DNA of 64,000 nucleotides from Macrolepiota albuminosa. Its lineage: Eukaryota; Basidiomycota; Agaricomycetes; Agaricales; Agaricaceae. Under the pieces are notes generated by a model that was not told the origin of the DNA, did no database searches, and saw only the letters and a program-made list of their open reading frames with translations. A program made the translations under genes and the position numbers. Each line of letters opens with the position of its first letter. The first letter of the stretch is position 1. Below, piece by piece: positions 20,752 through 31,622 of the stretch. The DNA lies in the NCBI GenBank assembly GCA_027475525.1, contig JAMWFC010000012.1, forward strand, positions 33,831 through 97,830, given 5' to 3'.

Positions 20752-21577
20752 GGAAGATCACTATAAGGCCCCCCCCCATCCTCAATGCCCCCTCCCACCC
20801 CAGAGACAACCTGCCAGGACATGCACAACCCCCTTGGCCAAGAAAATAAACTTTCATGCTATACCTCTTTTGGGGTTACTACTTTCATGACTGTCATGTA
20901 GCCCTGACAAGACCCTCACACCTGGCAACATGGCTACTCACCAGACAATGCATGCACACCAGACTCTTAAGAAAAAAAACTCAGAGAAAATCATACACAA
21001 GGCACCCCCCTAAATACTATGCAATAAATAGTGGACAATTTTGCCCATAGACCCATGTCTACTCCCTCACCCAAAGACATGAGGAAAAGGCTACAGGATG
21101 CAAGCCCTAAAAAGCAGGCAGAAGTGTGTTGCCACAATAAAAAAAGGAGGAACACAATGACTGACTCCTCTTCTGACATGGAGGACTCAGAAAGTGAACC
21201 AAACATACTCATCACCTCCCTGCCACTGGCAATTCCACTCCCAGTGAGTCAGCTTACCCCTAATGCCAGTGAACCCACAGGATGGTTATGCAATGGAGAA
21301 GGAGACACAACCATGATGGACCAGTCTCCACCCTCCTCTTCCCTGGGAGTGCACCCAGGAGACTCCCCTGCATTGATACCATTTATAGGGAGGGCTAGGG
21401 ACCTTGACCTGGTTTGGATCATAAAGAGGACAAAGAGCAGTGCACAAAGCCATACCAATGAGCAGGATGCCAGCAACCTACCAGGACCTACCTCTGACTG
21501 ACACTCAGCATCCTCTCTGGAGGCCCTGAATACCAGGACCTTGCCCAGACTATCTGCTGGACTAGTCTGCTCCCCAA

Positions 21578-21731
21578 CACTGTAAGGGCAACCTCTGGAG
21601 GCTGTGGCTCAGTCACACAGCTGGCAGAGGGAGATCCAAAGTGTATTAGAGTATCACTGTAAGGGCAACCTCTGGAGGCTGTGGCTCAGTCACACAGCTG
21701 GCAGAGGGAGATCCAAAGTGTATTAGAGTAT
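21578..21731 (+). repeat. Exact 77-bp tandem duplication at Gyp-C LTR edge
   Basis: 21578-21654 and 21655-21731 are identical and adjacent. Each includes three bases of flank (cac), so the unit crosses the LTR boundary. Confidence 0.95.
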
Positions 21732-21734
21732 ATA

Positions 21735-23351
21735 CACTGGCTCAAAAAACTGCCCAAATGTTTGGCCCTTTTGGAAAGATTCACATGGTGTGCAACAATT
21801 ACATAAGCGAAAAATTGTAGAAAATCACATGACATACAACTACATCTTGGCTTCATAATGACATATAAATCATGTGATTTGGACAAGAACTTGCTGATTA
21901 ATAAATCAAACAAAATATTCAATCATTGGGGCAGTTTTTTGACCCACTCTAATTTACTCTAATTTTCATATCTAGTACTTGGTATGGCCTCCATTTGCCT
22001 TTATAAGTGCCTTGATTCTTCTAGGCATGCTCTCTATGAGGCTTTGGCATACCTCTGATAGTATTTCATTCCACTCCTTGACCACTCTCTCCTACAACTC
22101 ATGCACTCCTTTAGGGGGTACCTCATACTCCAAAAGTTTGTGCTTGATGTAAACCCAGAGATGTTCAATGGGATTGAGGTCAGGGGATTGGGCAGGCCAG
22201 GATATTACAATGATGTTGTTATCAGAAAACCAGGTTGTTGCCTGTTTGGAGATGTGTTTTGGGTCATTGTCCTGCTGAAAATATCGTCCTTCCTTCTCCA
22301 TTTCCAACTTCTCAAAGCTTTTCACTACTCCCTCATCCAAAATCTCACAATACTGTGCAGCATCCATATTCTCCTGAACTTCTATGAGCTTTTCTACTCT
22401 ATTCCAATCCATGCAGCCCCATACCATTAAATTGTTTCCTCCTCCATGCTTGACAGTTGGTGTAGTGGTGCGGTCAGATAGTGGTTCTCCTGGAATTTTC
22501 CACACATATACCTTCTCATCTGATCCAATCTGATTAATCTTTGTCTCATCACTCCACAAAACCCTTTTCCAATCCTCCACTGTCTAGTTTTCATGATACT
22601 GAGCAAATTTGAGCCGGTTTGCACGATGGGCAGCCTTGAGTATAGAAACTTTCTTCTTTGTTGCTGAGCAAAAGCCTGCCTCCTTCAATGCATTTCTGAC
22701 TGTCTGAGGATTGACAGGACTAGAGATGACAGAATTAATGAACTGTGTAGCTTGAACAGCATTATCCAGCTTCCCAGTAGTAATTTGATGAATAATAGAC
22801 TATTTGTCATGTGCTGTAAGCTTGGAAGGATGACCTCCAGGATGATTCTCTTTGTTGCTCTCCAGCTCTTTGCTGATCCTCCCCACAGTGCCCTTTCCCA
22901 GGCCAGTTTTTGCTTGGATTTGACACTGAGAATACCCCTCATTGAGGAGAGAAGCAACAGAAGAGCAATTGGCAGCAGAAACAGGTCACATAATGGTGGT
23001 AGAGTGTCAAGAAGGTGATTGATTGAAGTTGAACATGTCAAATTAGTACAAACAAGGTCACATGACATTGTTTATACTTCTCACAAGGTGTTTCCATCTT
23101 CTACTGCTGAAAAGTATTGAGAAAATATGAAAATTAAAATGAGTCAAAAAACTGCTCCAATGATGGAATATTTTGTTCAATTTATTAATCAGCAAATTCT
23201 TATCCAAATCACATGATTTATACATTATTATGAAGCCAGAATGCAGTTGTATGTCATGTGAATTTCTACCATTTTTTGCTTATGTAATTGCTGCACACCA
23301 TGTGAATCTTTTCAAAAAGGCCAAACATTGGGGCAGTTTTTTGAGCCAGTG
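21735..23351 (-). mobile_element. Tc1-like DNA transposon (TA target)
   Basis: 1617 bp flanked by duplicated TA (21733-21734 and 23352-23353). Terminal inverted repeats of roughly 225 bp start cactggctcaaaaaactgcc. Each repeat also contains, at its inner edge, an inverted copy of that terminal motif (ggggcagttttttgaccca near 21928 and its counterpart near 23133). The transposase gene is on the minus strand and broken. Confidence 0.92.
22092..22988 (-). pseudogene. Tc1 transposase with in-frame stops
   Basis: Helix-turn-helix part from about 22985 (GYSQCQIQAKTGLGKGTVGR, then ELESNKENHPGGHPSKL), followed by the DDE domain: WSDETKI, QQDNDPKH and SPDLNPIEHLW, with 34 residues between the second D and the E (DD34E, the Tc1 pattern). 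Two TAG codons interrupt the frame, near 22797 and just before the VEDWKRVLW block at 22585. The N-terminal Met is not clear. The protein would excise and reinsert the element at TA sites, but this copy cannot supply it. Confidence 0.88.
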
Positions 23352-24068
23352 TACTGACAATATCATAATAACTACTTACCTGGCAGAGGAAGATCCAAAG
23401 AGAACAAGTCTAGGGATTCCCTATGCCAGGTTAGATGCTTCTGGGGCTTCTGAAGCATGGAAACAACTGTACAGTACAACAAAACCTTAAAAACTCAAAA
23501 ATTGCCTAAACAAACAACTGTACAAATAAGGCAGGAAAACTCCAGACTTTAGAAGTCAGAAAGGCAAACTCCAGCTTATATAAGTGGTCTGGAAGCAGTA
23601 CTGAAGAGCCCACACTTGTCTGAATGATAGCTAAAGAATCAGGGCACCTCAAAGGCTGAGATAGTACTAACAGATAGTTTTAAAAGAATAGAAACAGTAA
23701 AATGAGAGAATGACAGAAGAAATAAGAAAATGAATGAAAGGAGAGTGAAGAAATAGAGAGTGAAAGAAGGAAGAAAAGAGGAGTCCCCTGACAAATACCA
23801 GTGGCAGGCTTCCCCAAAATCTATTTGTTTACCTCTCCATGGTACAACTTACATCCTGAGCAGAGGACCTATTTTGATCAGTACCCAGATTCTAAACTCT
23901 GGGTCCATAGCTGGCAGGGTAGCAAGATAGACAACTTAGTAGCCATGAGCAAGAATCTGAAAGCACTGATCATGAAGATAATAGGGGAAAAAGCCAAATT
24001 GTCCTCTTCTCAGCAAAAGAAAGCCCTTGCAACATCAGCTAGATTTGAATGCCAGAAGCCCCTGTACC

Positions 24069-24445
24069 TGTTGGAATCTGTATGCAGCAGCAGCAGATAT
24101 CCTAGGTGCAACCAACACCTAGACAAAGTACATGTAAGTATGTATCCCTCAGATCACGTAAATGGAACTGTATTTGTAGTACCTAGACAAAGTACGTGTA
24201 AGTATATATCTAGGTATTTGATCAGTATGTTGTGAATAGAATAGGTAGATAAGTAACGCACCCTCAGATCACATAAATGGAACTGAGGGTGCGGTCTACA
24301 GTACTGAATATATATATATGTACATTTGCACAAAGCAAGCAAACTGGTCATGATAGCTCTGATAGAAAGGAAAGACTGGCCACAATGACCCTGACATCGT
24401 GGCTGGGGTACTCCTTTACATCATCACATTCATCACATCCCAACA
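24069..24445 (-). repeat. Cop-1 LTR (downstream copy)
   Basis: 377 bp, TGTTGGAATCTG at its left edge and CACATCCCAACA at its right edge as read on the plus strand. It contains ccctcagatcac / gaactgagggt inverted pairs and a run of alternating ta. Confidence 0.92.
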
Positions 24446-24613
24446 CTCCTTACTATGGACACAACCTGCTTCTCCTCCTCGTGCATGGAGTCAGGTGATC
24501 CCAAGCATTTGGCATAGTTGTAGAAACAGCGGTTTTGGGAGTGCCTTTGTGAACATGTCAGCGACGTTATCTCAAGTGTTGATGTATTTTATGATGATCT
24601 CGCCCATCTGTGC

Positions 24614-25079
24614 TCATTCTTGTATAAAATGATATTTGATATCGAAGTGTTTTACTCTGGTGTGCGAGGTGGGGTCCTCTGAGAGCACAATGGCTGCCTT
24701 ATTGTCGCAGAATAGGGTGGTCGGTTTTGCTGTCATGTGTTCACGTTCAATTGCATTCATTAGCGTCCACAGCCAGATACATTCTTGCATCAACTCATAT
24801 GCCACCATATACTCAGCTTTGCACAAAGATGTGGCAACTGTCTTCTGCTTGCGGACTGACCAAGACACGGCTCCCATGCCCAGAGACCACATGTATCCAC
24901 CTGTGCTATGCCGTGTGTCTAGGCAGCTTGCCCAATTGGCATCCGTGAATCCACACAGTATGGTTGTTGGGCCTCCAAGTGTCAATTTCATGTCTTTGGT
25001 TCTTTTAAGGTACCTAATGAGTCAAATGCCGGCGTTCCAGGGTGTTCTGTCAAAATTATCCAGGAATTGTGAAAGTTGC
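24614..25079 (-). pseudogene. Cop-1 RNase H
   Basis: Copia RNase H blocks: GFTDANWASCLDTRHSTGGY, SWSVRKQKTVATS, CKAEYMVAYE and LFCDNKAAI, ending near HTRVKHFDIKYHFIQE. The upstream frame is closed by a stop at about 25079, which separates it from RT. Confidence 0.88.
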
Positions 25080-25982
25080 TAGACTGGGTATGTGATATCT
25101 GGCCGCATGGCAATAGCAATGTATAATAGACATCCCACCATTGATCTGTAGGGCAACCTGGCTATATTGTCTTTTTCCTCCTGCGTCTGGGCATCGCAAT
25201 TTGGTCTCCTGAGTTTCACTCCAGGCTCCATGGGCAGAGATAGCGGGTGAGCATTGTGCTGGCCAAATTGTCGTACGACTCGTGAAATGAGTGCCGTCTG
25301 GGACAGTGCGACTGTGTGTTTCTCCCTATTCCAGTCCACAGATATGCCAACAATGTGTCTTGGGGTGCCTAAATCTGATATAGTCCAGACTTCCCTAAGT
25401 TGAGCTTTGAACTGGTCATTTTCGCTCTTTGTGCTAGCTATAGACAGGAGGTTGTCAATGTGAACTGCAGCAATTACCGTTCCTGTTGTTTATTGTCTGT
25501 AATATATACATGACTTGCAGGCAAGCCTAGTGAAGCCCCAGGATAGCATCCTTTCATTTAGCGTCCTGTTCCAGATCCACCCTGCTTGTTTCATACCATA
25601 TAACCCCTTTATCAGTTCACATACCCAGTCCTCCTTTCCTGGTTCTTCAAACCCCTTCAGCTGTTCCATATACTGCACCTCCTCCTCTGGTAAGACTCCA
25701 TAGAGAAATGCCATTTTCACATTAATTTAAGCGGCATCCCACCCTTCTACAGCTGCCATATGTAATAGGCCAGGACTCCATGCGCGTTGTTGGGGAAGTG
25801 GTCTTGTTGTAGTCCTTACTGTAGACTTGTTCATACCCCTTAAACACGAGCTGCACTTTGTACCTGACAGGTTTGCCATGCTTGTCACGTTTAATTTTGA
25901 AGATCGGTCTAGCTTTCTTCACCTTTTGGCCAGCTGGTACTTGAGATCGTGGTACGAGCCTGTAAACCCCCATTTCTTTCAA
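25079..25982 (-). pseudogene. pol: Cop-1 reverse transcriptase
   Basis: Copia RT blocks in two frames: PVRYKVQLVFKGYEQVYSKD; MKMAFLYGVLPEEEVQYMEQ; ELIKGLYGMKQAGWIWNRTL; and PYRSMVGCLLYIAIAMRPDI. The catalytic YxDD-bearing section between about 25340 and 25490 is degraded and not readable in one frame. Confidence 0.85.
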
Positions 25983-26540
25983 TGATTCCAGCTCCTCCTG
26001 GTACCCCCGCCTCCATTTCTCTGTGTTTGGTCCAAGCTGGGCCTCTTTCCACGTCGTTGGCTGGTCCTCATTGTTTAGAGACAGTGAGTCGAGGTCGCCT
26101 ATTTGGGAGACTGCTGTGAGTATCTGGTCCTGATCAATCTCTTCATTGTGGGTGTGTGTGTGGGTGGGCGCTTGTTCATGTGCATGTGCCAGTGTGGGTG
26201 TTTGTTGACTTTCCTCAGTTCCTGAACTGGTCGATGCTTCCTCTCATTGATCTTCCCTTGCCGCTGTCCTTTGTTCAGTTCTGCATTCTCTCACCCTCTG
26301 TTCACTCTCTCTCACTTGCTCCATCGCTCTTTCTAACCAAGTTTGCTGTCTGTTCTCGTTGTTCACTGCCCTTTCAGTCGGTTGCTTGATACGGCTCAAT
26401 CATCATGGTGCCTCATCGATCTGATTTGGTGTGTCTATCCAGTCTGGTTGCTGAGTCGCTGTAGTGGGTGGACTAACTTCGAATTCAGTTGGTTCATCAT
26501 CATCCTGTTGAGGCGTTAGCAATGCAGACTCGTCCAGTTC

Positions 26541-27480
26541 TTAGAGGGATGGGATCAGTGGTGCTATTTTGGGTGCATTCTGTGGTCTGTTATTAGGGGT
26601 GAGTGGCACTTCACTGCTTTTGATGAACTGGACATGGTAAGATTGGTAGACCTTTTTCCTTTCCCTGTCCCAGCATCTGTATGTCTTGGAGTTTTGTCCA
26701 TATCTGATCAGCACACACTCTACTGAGCATGGCTTGATTTTGGAATTGTGCATTGGTATGAGTACAAATGCACGGCACCCAATTTCCCACATATATGAGT
26801 AATCGGGGTTTTTATTGAACCAGAGTTCATAGGGTGTCCTTCTGTTTAGGGATTTTGTCGGTGTTTGTGCATGTAGGTGAGTGGCTGTAATGTAGAACTT
26901 GTCCCAGAGGTATTCTGGACATTTAGAGTCAATTCGCATGGTGTGTGCCTTACCCATCAGTGTCTAGTGCATGCACTCTACTTGCCCAATTTGTGCAGAG
27001 GTATATGGTGCACTGCGTTCCATTGCAGTACCTCTGTTTCTGAGCCACACATCCATCTCATCACTATTCAGTTCCCCATCAAAACCTGATTGATATTTGC
27101 CCACTTTCAGACCGCACTCATTTGTTCGCACTCCTTCCCAGGCTTTCAGTGCAGAAAACGCATCTCCTTTATTTCGAATAAGGATAGACCATGGCATATT
27201 AGTGAAGTCATCAACTATGTCCAGTACATAATGGTTTCCAGACTTTGATTGCACATTCACTGGGCCCATCAGATCAACCCATACTATTTTCAGCCTCCAC
27301 GTTGCTTTGTGCCCCTCCTGCCTCAGTTTTGGCATGGGTGTCCTGGTCTGTTTTCCCAGGAGACAACTGTCACACTTTGGTGGCGGGTCATGAGGAGGGG
27401 TGAGCGCATCTTTGATCTTCTGATCATGGGCTAGTTGCAGGATAGCTTGGTAATTCACGTGACCAAGACGGCAATGCCAT
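26541..27480 (-). pseudogene. Cop-1 integrase
   Basis: GAG-pre-integrase/zinc region (TWHCRLGHVNYQAIL, CDSCLLGK), then core with VDLMGPVNVQSKSGNHYVLD, SGFDGELNSDEMDVW and SAPYTSAQIGQVECMH. The ECMH motif contains the catalytic Glu. A TAG at about 26965 separates the C-terminal half (PEYLWDKFYITATHLHAQTP, KIKPCSVECVLIRYG). Confidence 0.88.
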
Positions 27481-27497
27481 GTAGATATATTGGTTTC

Positions 27498-28946
27498 CTA
27501 ACAAGTACTGTATGCATATTCTGTCACAGCATTGAAGAGATCAATTGTGTATAGTTTTTTCTTTGTCACTAAGGGTCCCTGGATGATGACTTTTCCGCTG
27601 GATGTGCTCACAATTTGGACTCCTTTACTGTCAAAGAAGGAGTGAGCATCGTTGTCAACTGAGATGCAACTGACTGAGACAAGGCGGATGGTCAAACTTG
27701 GAACATATAGCGCATTTTGGAGAAGCAGTGTACATCCATCTTTAGTGTGCAGCTGTATGTTTCCTACATCACGTGCAGTGATTGCAGATCCCCCTACCTC
27801 TTTGATGTCCTTGGGCATGATTGGTTGAAGGGTGTCAAAGTCTGATTTGTATGGAGAGATGTGCACTGTTGCTCCTGAGTCGACATAGAATGGTTGATCA
27901 TCAGTTGTTGTGAGGACAATGTCCTGGTCTTGGCTGGGTATTGAAGCCATTGTTTCTCCTGAGTTCTGCAGCCAGTCGATCGATACTCTGGGGTCCTCCT
28001 CCTCAATGGTGGCCATCCAGCCCTCCCATTTGCATTTGTCAATGCTAGTTAGGGTGGTTGGTATCTTGTCCGTCATTAGACCAGCAAAGCCAGCAGGCAC
28101 AGGTGCTGAGCTCAGGGTCTGGAGTTTTCCGAGATCACCATCTTCTACAAGGTAGACTTTTCCTTGTGGCCCCATCAACTGAGTGTAGACCTTCCCTCCA
28201 CTGGCGCTGCCCTTTCCTTTCTGCGGCTGTGGTGAGGTCAACAGATTTGCTGCTTGTACTGTGGTCTGTGCTGCATTGAACTCCTGCTTCTCCATGGCTC
28301 TGCCTAGGTGTGCGCAGTATGGGGCCTCGTGCCCACCACAAGACCTTCCGTGCATCGTGCACGTAGTACAGCACTTTGCACCAGCGTGGTAAGTGTGTCC
28401 TGGGAGCCAAGGCTTCTGTGAGCACCAGTGTCCTTGTGTTGTGGCAGCAAGTGCAGCGTCAGCGGTCAGGCCAGAACCAGAGGACTTTGGACTGGTGAGA
28501 TTCTGCATAGTCTCCATCAGTTTCCGGATATTGTTGGATGAGTAGGGGGCAGCTTTGATGGCATCAGCAAGGCCTTGAGAGACTTGTGCTTGGATCAACG
28601 CATACTGCAGGTCACTTAGGCTATTGAAAAGTATTACGCATTTAAAGAGGTCCTCATCCAAGGCCTTTATAGTGAATATGCGGTGGACAGTGTCGCAGAT
28701 TTTCTTTGCCATGATGGTAAGTGACTCATTTGGGGAACACTGAATTTTAAGGACTTCTTGTATTAAGGAGACCATGCAAACTGGTCCTTCTCCTTCCACC
28801 CGCACCTTGACCTTGTCATAGAGGCTCACGGCAGTGCTAGCGTCATCGACCCCTTCATATTCCGATTCATCCAGTGCCGTGAGGATCACTGCCCGTGCAA
28901 GGTTGTCATTTGCAACCCAGTTGCTATATGCCACAGGCTCGAACAT
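27498..28946 (-). CDS. gag: Cop-1 gag-protease, long open frame
   Basis: 482-codon open frame. N-terminal half resembles copia gag (DUF4219/UBN2-type helices: SLYDKVKVRVEGEG, VLKIQCSPNESL). A Cys/His-rich segment (about residues 170-205, CTTCTMHGRSCGGHEAPYC) stands where the knuckle is expected but spacing is not canonical. Protease with FYVDSGATVHISPYKSDF at about 355-372. It ends at a stop at 27498 just before the integrase zinc region. The ATG at 28946 has no supported upstream coding, so the true N-terminus may be longer. Confidence 0.75.
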   Translation of the reverse strand: MFEPVAYSNWVANDNLARAVILTALDESEYEGVDDASTAVSLYDKVKVRVEGEGPVCMVSLIQEVLKIQCSPNESLTIMAKKICDTVHRIFTIKALDEDLFKCVILFNSLSDLQYALIQAQVSQGLADAIKAAPYSSNNIRKLMETMQNLTSPKSSGSGLTADAALAATTQGHWCSQKPWLPGHTYHAGAKCCTTCTMHGRSCGGHEAPYCAHLGRAMEKQEFNAAQTTVQAANLLTSPQPQKGKGSASGGKVYTQLMGPQGKVYLVEDGDLGKLQTLSSAPVPAGFAGLMTDKIPTTLTSIDKCKWEGWMATIEEEDPRVSIDWLQNSGETMASIPSQDQDIVLTTTDDQPFYVDSGATVHISPYKSDFDTLQPIMPKDIKEVGGSAITARDVGNIQLHTKDGCTLLLQNALYVPSLTIRLVSVSCISVDNDAHSFFDSKGVQIVSTSSGKVIIQGPLVTKKKLYTIDLFNAVTEYAYSTC

Positions 28947-29390
28947 GGCACTAGGGCAGGGAATGAAAGTTGGGAAAACGTAGAACTTGAGCCCAAGAAG
29001 AGACAGGTGGATCTCCAGTGCTTTTGACTATTTGCTGAAGTTCACCATGGGTGAATTTCAGGAGAATTTGTCCTGTTTCCATTCTGCACCGTGGATAGAG
29101 ATAGCTTGTATGGACGGGGCAGTGGTGTCAGTAGAGGATACTTTGGGAGTTGTGGACATGGTTCCGTGACGTATTTGGAGATGGGTTGAAACGTTTGTTA
29201 TTTTCTAGATAATAAAAGGTGGACCTGATGCGGCAAGAGGTTTTCCCAACAAGAAAGAACAAAGGCATAGGGAGGGCAAAATAATACCTCCAATAGGAAG
29301 GATCCAGCACGATTGGTAGCCAGTTTAGACAAAGAGATTCCAGAGCAGTGATACTATGATGAGTAGCCTGCTCACAATAGGCCCATAACC

Positions 29391-29766
29391 TGTTGGAATC
29401 TGTACACAGCAGCAGCAGATATCCTAGGTGTGACCAACACCTAGACAAAGTATGTGTAAGTATGTATCCTCAGATCACGTAAACGGAACTGTATTTGTAG
29501 TACCTAAACAAAGTACGTGTAAGTATGTATCTAGGTATTTGATCAGTATGTTGTGAATAGAATAGGTAGATAAGTAACGCACCCTCAGATCACATAAACA
29601 GAACTGAGGGTACGGTCTACAGTACTGAATATATATATATGTATGTCCACACAAAGCAAGCAAACTGGCCATGGTGGCTCTGATAGAAAGGAAAGACTGG
29701 CCACAATGGCCCTGACATTGTGGCTGGGGTACTCCTTTACATCATTACATTCATCACATCCCAACA
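29391..29766 (-). repeat. Cop-1 LTR (upstream copy) and adjacent primer-binding site
   Basis: 376 bp, highly similar to 24069-24445 (TGTTGGAATCTG to CACATCCCAACA). On the minus strand it is followed directly by ggttatgggcct, complementary to the anticodon stem-loop of initiator tRNA-Met. Confidence 0.92.
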
Positions 29767-30188
29767 GTACCCACTTCTTAGTGTCAGGTATATCTGAAAG
29801 GGCTTTTAATGTAATTATAAACAACAACATCATCTTAACACTGGAAATGACAGCCTTTTTCCTGCCATACACTCCACCAGTCCTTAGATTCTTGTGCACC
29901 ATTGAAGGCTTTACTCTTAGCATCAAGAATGACACCCTGGCCAGGGTACTTTATTCTGAAACCTATGAACTATCACCTTCTCCAATATGGACTTCAGCTG
30001 TGCCAATTTAGTAGCTGAGGAATATTGTCTACACTGTTTCAAATGCAAGGGTGTCAGGTTCCGCTGAATCGGGGGCTTTCCGGGAAAGCGACGCCCTTAC
30101 GATGCGGACTTGATCTACGGATACTTGGGTGTCTGGAACTCCGGGGTTAGGACTCCGGGGTTCAAGACGAGGACAGGGGCAATCCCGG

Positions 30189-31231
30189 TGATAGGCTTCT
30201 ACTCGGACTGAGCGCATCAAGGGACATTATAGGCCGACCAACACTTGACACACTAAAGGCTCTAGCAACCAGCCTTGGGTACAGAGCAGCCCTAGCGCGG
30301 GCGCTCTATGGCAAGACTTGTCCATTCATCTCAATCACCAGTATCAGCCCCTCAGCGCACTCCACTCAGTTACTTTGAAGACCAAGAAGACTCAGGACTC
30401 ATAGCGCTAGCATAACGGCGGGAGGGGACTCTGACCAAACCCCGATCAGTACTGGAAGGAGTTAGCAATTGGCGCTGTCAATCACCGAGGCACCTCAATC
30501 AGAAGTCTAAAAGAATCAATGACGACGAGACAGGATACACGCAGACCCGACATTTAAATCTATCAAAAGATGGTACAATGTTTAGCGCCGGAATTAGCGC
30601 TCACGGCGTCTGTCAAGGATTCCCCGACCATACCCCGGGATGGCATGGCCAATTAAATTACATCAAAAAGTGAGCAAACTCGTACCACTTCTAAGTAGTT
30701 TTAGAGTCGCCGTTGGTCGCCGTCACCCATGTGCTGCAGGTCGCCGTTGACAGGTGGCCGTTAGCTACAGTCACAAAGGGAGGTGCTAAGCGGTAGCGCC
30801 GTCAATGGACTTATTTTGGAAATAATGTAGCGCATAGTATAAAAACTAGCTACTTGCCATGTATATACCAATGAACCGTAACCTCTTGAGCACCCAGTTA
30901 CACTTAGCATTCAAATCGCGCTAGCGTTGCCTGACTTTGCCACCAAGTTCGGCGCTAGCTTCGTCTATCTCGTCTTCGTCGTTTACGGTGCCACCTACAG
31001 GCACGCTACGCTGCGCTATTCGTTTCTTTCTCTATAACTTCTCCTAAACTACGACGCTTACCACTTGCTAGGTAGCATCCGAGGCGCTATCGTCTAGCGC
31101 ATCGCCCTACCACCTCCGCTCGAGCACACCGGGACCCTGCCAGGACTCCTCACAAACCCGTACGCCAGGCGCTGGAGACGGCGTTGTACTGCGTATACGT
31201 CCAGCACACCCAACCACAGTTGGCGTCATCA
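30189..31231 (+). repeat. Gyp-B 5' LTR
   Basis: TGATAGGCTTCT to GGCGTCATCA, 1043 bp. A TATAAAA box lies at 30838-30844. A candidate primer-binding site starts tggagcccaccgcg at 31235, three bases after the LTR; I could not assign the tRNA. Confidence 0.93.
30838..30844 (+). promoter_or_regulatory. TATA box in Gyp-B LTR
   Basis: tataaaa within catagtataaaaactag, also at the equivalent position of the 3' LTR (43097-43103) and conserved in the ancient LTR (agtataaaagatagc, near 10168). Conservation over that divergence supports a promoter role. Confidence 0.55.
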
Positions 31232-31622
31232 TTTTGGAGCCCACCGCGAGGGGTTCTATTGAGGCAGAATTCCGCCGGAAACTCGAGCCCAGCGACAGCG
31301 CCGCCTCCTATTGGAGAGTGCGTTTGAGCAAACCTTAACTGAGTCACCACACTTACCAGGCGCGCTACCGAGGCAGACTTTAGATCAGGAGCTTGAAGCC
31401 GCTCCAGATAGCTTGGCTGAAAGCTTCTTCCCATTTTCCCGACCGTTCGAATACTTAGCAGGTGAAAACCATACACCGCTTACTCCTTTGGAAGAGCTGT
31501 CTAGGTCATTATCGCCAGAACCTAGCGACTCAGAATTACCCGAGCCAGTACCGACTACAACCCCGCCAAGCGAAACTACCACTAACACTACTATTCCCAC
31601 CACGACGTCGACGCCAGCTAGT

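Larger units (their letters stand above)
21581..23793 (-). mobile_element. Gyp-C solo LTR, inverted, containing a Tc1 element
   Basis: Inverted copy of the LTR at 8893-9545: starts TGTAAGGGC and ends CCCCTGACA. Flanks aacac (21576-21580) and aatac (23794-23798) fit a 5-bp duplication with one change. Its first 77 bases are duplicated (21578-21731). A Tc1 element sits at 21735-23351. Removing it rejoins the LTR exactly. Confidence 0.85.
24069..29766 (-). mobile_element. Cop-1: full-length Ty1/copia element, decayed
   Basis: 5698 bp with LTRs at 24069-24445 and 29391-29766 and perfect 5-bp flanks gtacc (24064-24068 and 29767-29771). Internal order on the minus strand is gag-protease-integrase-RT-RNase H, the copia order. 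Next to the upstream LTR is the primer-binding sequence ggttatgggcct (29379-29390, minus strand). Several stops and frame changes make it non-autonomous. Confidence 0.93.
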
